A DNA stretch of 64,000 nucleotides, from positions 59,544 to 123,543 of the forward strand of contig CACHVD010000003.1 of assembly GCA_902583265.1 (NCBI GenBank). Reading direction: 5' to 3'. The position numbers and the translations under genes are program-made. Origin of the DNA: an uncultured Prochlorococcus sp. GTDB taxonomy: Bacteria; Cyanobacteriota; Cyanobacteriia; PCC-6307; Cyanobiaceae. Positions 60,511-64,000 of the stretch are shown piece by piece (position 1 is the stretch's first letter; every line of letters begins with the position of its first letter). The notes below the pieces were generated by a model. It made no database searches, was not told where the DNA came from, and was given only the letters and a program-made list of their open reading frames with translations.

Positions 60511-60834
60511 ATGATGAGTTTAGAATCAATTCCTATTCAAGCTTTTTTGATAGTATCTTCAGTACTATTTTGTATTGGTATCTGGGGATTATTAAATAGC
60601 AGAAATGCAGTTCGAGTACTAATGAGTATTGAACTAATGCTCAATGCAGTAAACATAAACCTGATGACTTTTTCTTCTTATATTGATAATAATTTAATTC
60701 AAGGACAAGTTTTTACAATTTTTGTTATTACCGTTGCTGCTGCAGAAGCGGCCGTTGGATTAGCTATTCTCTTATCTCTTTACAGAAATAGGGTGACAGT
60801 AGATATGGAAAGTTTTAATTTATTAAAATGGTAA
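60511..60834 (+). CDS. ndhE: NAD(P)H-quinone oxidoreductase subunit 4L
   Basis: 107 residues, three transmembrane helices. Conserved RNAVRVLMSIELMLNAVNINLM, with the membrane Glu of the proton path, and ITVAAAEAAVGLAILLSLYR with a second Glu. The start could be either of two adjacent ATGs. It ends nine bases before nadK. Confidence 0.98.
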   Translation: MMSLESIPIQAFLIVSSVLFCIGIWGLLNSRNAVRVLMSIELMLNAVNINLMTFSSYIDNNLIQGQVFTIFVITVAAAEAAVGLAILLSLYRNRVTVDMESFNLLKW

Positions 60835-60843
60835 AAGCATTAG

Positions 60844-61755
60844 ATGAAACTTTCATTAGTGCTTATTATATATCGTTCAGATAGTTCTATAGCTAAAAAG
60901 GCTTCTAAATTCTGTGAAGAAGTCCTTAAAGACAAAAATATTAAATCAATAAGATTAGAAAGTGATTTTAATAAAGATGAAATTGAAAAATATCTTTTTA
61001 ATTCAGAATTTCAACCAAATATTGGCATAGTTCTTGGTGGAGATGGAACCTTCCTAAAATGTGCCAATGCATTAGCGGATTATGATATTCCTTTATTAAG
61101 CATTAATATTGGTGGAAATTTGGGATTCCTTACTCAAGAAAAAGATTTTTTATTTGACAAATCTTTTATTGAAATTCTCGAAAAAGAAGAATATATAATT
61201 GACTTCCGTAATAGATTAAATTGTAATATTTATACTAGTTGGACAAATCATGAGAAAAAAATTATTAAAAGCTACGACGCATTAAATGATTTTTATTTTA
61301 AATCTGTTGAAGAGGATTTTTCTCCCACCAATCAAATACAAATTGAAATCGATAATGAGAAGGTTAATGAATATAAAGGGGATGGATTGATTATATCTAC
61401 ATCTACTGGTTCAACAGCATATTCAATGGCTGCAGGCGGTCCAATAGTTCACCCTAGTGTAGATGCAATGATAATTAACCCTATATGCCCAATGAGTTTA
61501 GCTAGTAGACCAATAGTTATACCAAATACAAGTAAGGTAATCATTAAACCAGTAAAAAAAAGTAAAGGAGCAATTAAATTATGGAGAGATGGTTCAAAAT
61601 GTATGACCATAAAGGAAACTTATTATTGTGAGATCAAGAAAGGTAACTCACCCTGCAAAATTATAAAGTTTAAACAAAGCGCGAACTATTACAACACCTT
61701 AATAAAAAAACTTGATTGGAAAGGTGATTTATCTCTAAAAAATCCAAAAAATTAA
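60844..61755 (+). CDS. nadK: NAD kinase
   Basis: Phosphorylates NAD to NADP. 303 residues with the catalytic GGDGT loop ([12 protein letters not shown] near 62), [10 protein letters not shown], and the substrate site [27 protein letters not shown]. It joins the ndh operon by spacing. Its stop touches the CYTH gene's ATG directly. Confidence 0.97.
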   Translation: MKLSLVLIIYRSDSSIAKKASKFCEEVLKDKNIKSIRLESDFNKDEIEKYLFNSEFQPNIGIVLGGDGTFLKCANALADYDIPLLSINIGGNLGFLTQEKDFLFDKSFIEILEKEEYIIDFRNRLNCNIYTSWTNHEKKIIKSYDALNDFYFKSVEEDFSPTNQIQIEIDNEKVNEYKGDGLIISTSTGSTAYSMAAGGPIVHPSVDAMIINPICPMSLASRPIVIPNTSKVIIKPVKKSKGAIKLWRDGSKCMTIKETYYCEIKKGNSPCKIIKFKQSANYYNTLIKKLDWKGDLSLKNPKN

Positions 61756-62232
61756 ATGGCCTTAGAAATAGAAAGACGTTTTCTTATAAAAAATGATAAC
61801 TGGAGAGAATTCATTACCGAAAAAATTTTTATTGAGCAAGGATACTTATCAAAAAGCTTAGATAATTGGATTATTAGGATAAGGTTTACAGGTAAAGACT
61901 TTAAAATTGCTTTCAAAAAACATATAAAAAGCTTTACCAACTTCGAATTTGAATACTCCATTCCACAAAAAGATGGTGAAACTATAATGTCAAATCTTTC
62001 AAATACAATTAAAAAAGAAAGATTCTTTTTAGAAGTTGAAAAAAAGTGTTGGATTATAGATTGTTTTAAAGAAAATAATTATCCACTTGAAATTGCCGAA
62101 ATAGAACTATCGAATGAAGAGGAAGATTTAAGTCTTCCATCTTTCATTTCAAAAGAAATTACTGGTCTAACAGATTACTCAAATTTCAGTCTTGCTAACA
62201 AACCTTTTTCAACATGGAATGATTGCATTTGA
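61756..62232 (+). CDS. CYTH-domain triphosphatase-like protein
   Basis: 158 residues, a CYTH tunnel fold: EIERRFLIKN at the N-terminus, IRIRFTGKDFKIAFKK, FEFEYSIP, KERFFLEVEKKCWIIDCF and LEIAEIELSNEEEDL. These enzymes hydrolyse tripolyphosphate, thiamine triphosphate or similar. The ExExK signature reads ExExR (E4, E6, R8). It is directly coupled to nadK. Confidence 0.88.
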   Translation: MALEIERRFLIKNDNWREFITEKIFIEQGYLSKSLDNWIIRIRFTGKDFKIAFKKHIKSFTNFEFEYSIPQKDGETIMSNLSNTIKKERFFLEVEKKCWIIDCFKENNYPLEIAEIELSNEEEDLSLPSFISKEITGLTDYSNFSLANKPFSTWNDCI

Positions 62233-62314
62233 CAACTATCAAAAATCACTAGTCAAAAGAGCCACCTTTCCTTTATATTTTCTTTATATTTATAATGAAT
62301 TTTTTCTTCCACAA

Positions 62315-62500
62315 ATGTATGGTCTCTACGATAAGGAGGGGGTATTAAGATTTGTTGATTCAGACAAAGATGCTTGCATTGCATATGCTGAACTTTTCGA
62401 ATTAAGTTCTACAAATTATTGTTTAATGGATTTAGATAACGATATAAAAAAAGTACAAGTTACTAATCTTGGTCAGAATCTGGGAGTGAACAACAATTAA
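62315..62500 (+). CDS. small 61-residue protein, function unknown
   Basis: The ORF track begins at 62192 inside the CYTH gene, but the ATG at 62315 (MYGLYDKEGVLRFVDSD) gives a plausible small globular protein. The upstream part is out of frame with CYTH and hydrophobic, so it is probably not translated. It has two cysteines and is acidic. Its last 38 bases overlap pedR tail to tail. No known family is recognised. Confidence 0.65.
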   Translation: MYGLYDKEGVLRFVDSDKDACIAYAELFELSSTNYCLMDLDNDIKKVQVTNLGQNLGVNNN

Positions 62501-62741
62501 ATCCATCTCTACAAATCTTTCCATTATCCATAGCCCAATTCAAAAGTGCTACTCTATTTTTTGAACCTGTTTTTGTAAACATATTACTTACATGATTATC
62601 AACAGTTCTTTTACTGATAGTAAGTTTTACAGCAATTTCTTGATTTGTAAGCCCATCAGCTACAAGATCTATGATTTCCATCTCTCTTGTTGAGAGACCC
62701 ATCATATCAATGTTGTTTACTTCTTCTTCAACCATTTGCAT
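62463..62741 (-). CDS. pedR: PedR-type redox-sensing LuxR regulator
   Basis: 92 residues, almost all a LuxR/NarL helix-turn-helix (LSTREMEIIDLVADGLTNQEIAVKLTISKRTVDNHVSNMFTKTG) with no receiver domain. The tail GKICRDGFNCCSL carries C77, C83 and C84. PedR of Synechocystis is a small DNA-binding regulator of photosynthesis genes inactivated through thioredoxin on a C-terminal cysteine, and this protein has the same layout. It is divergent from metF, 77 bases away. Confidence 0.88.
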   Translation of the reverse strand: MQMVEEEVNNIDMMGLSTREMEIIDLVADGLTNQEIAVKLTISKRTVDNHVSNMFTKTGSKNRVALLNWAMDNGKICRDGFNCCSLPDSDQD

Positions 62742-62818
62742 TTAAACAGTTCCTTTTTTATATTAATTAAGTTTAGCAATCTCAGTACACTTGTTAACTA
62801 AGTAGGAAACAAACGAAA

Positions 62819-63709
62819 TTGAAATCAAAACTTCAGGAGACTTTAGAAAAAAAATCTAAAGTAATAACGGCAGAGTTAATGCCCCCCCGAGGTGGGAGCC
62901 CCGTAAGATCTCTTAAGATAGCACAACTTTTGAAAGATAAGGTACATGCTGTTAACATTACTGACGGCAGCAGAGCTGTAATGAGAATGTGCAGCTTGGC
63001 AATGTCCAAACTATTACTGGAAAATGGGATAGAACCAGTAATGCAAATATCTTGTAGAGATCGTAATAAAATTGCTTTACAATCAGACATTCTTGGAGCA
63101 AATGCTTTAGGAATTAAGAACATTTTATGCATTACAGGTGATTCAGTAAAAGCAGGGGATCAACAAGATGCAAAAGCTGTGCACGAGTTTGAATCAGTTA
63201 GATTGCTTCAACAAATTCAGGCTTTTAATAAAGGAATTGATCCTACTCTTGGAGAACTTTCCGATAAAAAAACACTTTTATTTACAGGGGCTGCAGCTGA
63301 TCCAAGTTGCAGAAATAAAAGAAGTTTAGAAAATAGAATAAGGAAGAAAAAAAAGGCTGGAGCTGGGTTCATACAAACTCAAATGGTGATGGAAAGAGAA
63401 AATTTGATTGAATTTTGTGAAAAAATTAGCAACCCCCTTGAAATTCCTGTAATTGCGGGTGTATTCCTTTTAAAATCTTACAAAAACGCTCTCTTTATTA
63501 ACAAATATGTTCCTGGTGCAAACATCCCTGAAAATATCTTAAATCGTCTTAAAAATACTAAAGAACCTTTACAAGAAGGGATTCAAATTGCAGCTGAACA
63601 AGCTAGAGATTTTATCAATATCGCAGATGGTGTTCATCTAATGGCAGTTAAAGCAGAACATTTAATCCCTGAAATTCTTAAAAAAGCTGATCTTAATCTG
63701 GAATATTAA
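62819..63709 (+). CDS. metF: methylenetetrahydrofolate reductase
   Basis: Makes 5-methyl-THF for methionine synthesis. 296 residues, a TIM barrel with ITAELMPPRGGSPVRSLKIAQLLKDKVHAVNITDGSRAVMRM, LGIKNILCITGDSVKAGDQ and AGAGFIQTQMVME. The start is TTG. Its last 17 bases overlap the convergent nucleotidyltransferase gene. Confidence 0.95.
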   Translation: MKSKLQETLEKKSKVITAELMPPRGGSPVRSLKIAQLLKDKVHAVNITDGSRAVMRMCSLAMSKLLLENGIEPVMQISCRDRNKIALQSDILGANALGIKNILCITGDSVKAGDQQDAKAVHEFESVRLLQQIQAFNKGIDPTLGELSDKKTLLFTGAAADPSCRNKRSLENRIRKKKKAGAGFIQTQMVMERENLIEFCEKISNPLEIPVIAGVFLLKSYKNALFINKYVPGANIPENILNRLKNTKEPLQEGIQIAAEQARDFINIADGVHLMAVKAEHLIPEILKKADLNLEY

Positions 63710-64000
63710 TCAAATCAGTGCCTAGCAATTCTGCCATTGCCTTCTGATGTGGAGATGGCTCAGTCATATCAGACCTTCTAGAATCTGTAATCAACCAGTC
63801 CAAAGATGCATCTTGCAAATCGAAGTGATTTCCATTTTTACCCACACAGTAACGGCCAAATACTAATTTATCGACCAGTCGAACACCTTTACCAATTTTG
63901 GAATAATCAAAAATAATTGAATTATCAATTGTTGCACCTTCGCAAATACAACAACTTGGTCCAATCATTGCAGGTCCAATAATTGTTGCGCCATCTTCTA
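63693..64000 (-). CDS. sugar-phosphate nucleotidyltransferase, C-terminal part (gene runs off the right edge)
   Basis: The frame stays open from 63968 to the window edge, so this is a partial gene of which only the C-terminus is seen. IGPSCCICEGATIDNSIIFDYSKIGKGVRLVDKLVFGRYCVGKNG is a left-handed beta-helix tail (hexapeptide repeats) typical of glucose-, mannose- or GDP/UDP-sugar pyrophosphorylases. The ORF track's start at 63968 is an internal Met. The sugar is not decidable here. Confidence 0.82.
   Translation of the reverse strand, partial: EDGATIIGPAMIGPSCCICEGATIDNSIIFDYSKIGKGVRLVDKLVFGRYCVGKNGNHFDLQDASLDWLITDSRRSDMTEPSPHQKAMAELLGTDLINIPD

Noticed and set aside
62192-62314. 41-residue upstream part of the small ORF before pedR
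   Set aside because: It overlaps the end of the CYTH gene in another frame and looks like untranslated sequence; the ATG at 62315 is preferred.

Overview
The window is a dense, strongly AT-rich stretch of a picocyanobacterial chromosome. Gene content, protein sequences and gene order point to Prochlorococcus, most likely a high-light-adapted type. The photosynthetic markers are ndhH and ndhAIGE, chlM, a phylloquinone (men) cluster, a PedR-type regulator and a bicarbonate-transporter pair. I did not identify the strain. About 60 protein genes fill nearly all of the sequence, and the largest gap without a gene is about 260 bases (upstream of eno/clpB2). I see no tRNA, rRNA, insertion sequence, prophage, CRISPR array or genomic island. 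This is core genome, so the interesting points are family oddities and extreme compaction rather than a new mobile or defence system.

Layout. 0-5.2 kb: a leftward run hemB, VOC protein, mutS2, obgE and a small protein. 5.4-8.4 kb: a rightward trio of SulP/BicA-like transporter, SbtA-like transporter and a PII-like protein, which looks like an inorganic-carbon uptake unit. 8.4-13 kb: a thioredoxin-reductase-like flavoprotein, a coiled-coil protein with an ABC1 kinase, and enolase. 13-22.3 kb: a divergent ClpB, then secE-nusG-rplKAJL with an L10 leader, rnhA, pyrD and cobD. 22.3-31.9 kb: murG, a secreted unknown, pgk, the ribosome-assembly GTPase rbgA with rluD, an orphan double-ATPase ABC protein, the (p)ppGpp enzyme and DUF2062. 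31.9-37.2 kb: mnmE, nadC, argS, hisC. 37.2-40.8 kb, leftward: a degenerate metallo-beta-lactamase-fold protein, trpG, dgkA, ybeY, a small membrane protein, and prfB with its +1 frameshift. 40.9-47.1 kb: grxC-gshB, then menF and menA-menC-menE with a DHNA-CoA-type thioesterase. 47.1-55.2 kb: ndhH, rsmH, cysteine desulfurase, a response regulator, chlM, purE, cysC, SUI1, trpB, rhodanese. 55.2-64 kb: a DUF3352-like protein, gltA, ndhA-I-G-E, nadK, CYTH, a small ORF, pedR, metF and the tail of a sugar-nucleotidyltransferase that runs off the window.

How it works together. Several genes feed the photosynthetic machinery: HemB and ChlM lead to chlorophyll, the Men enzymes lead to the photosystem I quinone, Ndh subunits serve cyclic flow and respiration, and the SulP/SbtA pair supplies bicarbonate. 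The redox theme is strong (disulfide oxidoreductase, glutaredoxin, glutathione synthetase, PedR). The most notable sequence-level observations are a TrxB-like protein that has lost its NADPH-binding motifs, a ClpB whose first AAA domain has lost both arginine fingers, a secreted metallo-beta-lactamase-fold protein without the HxHxDH motif, a well-formed L10 leader with a 10-bp clamp, and many tail-to-tail overlaps between convergent genes.
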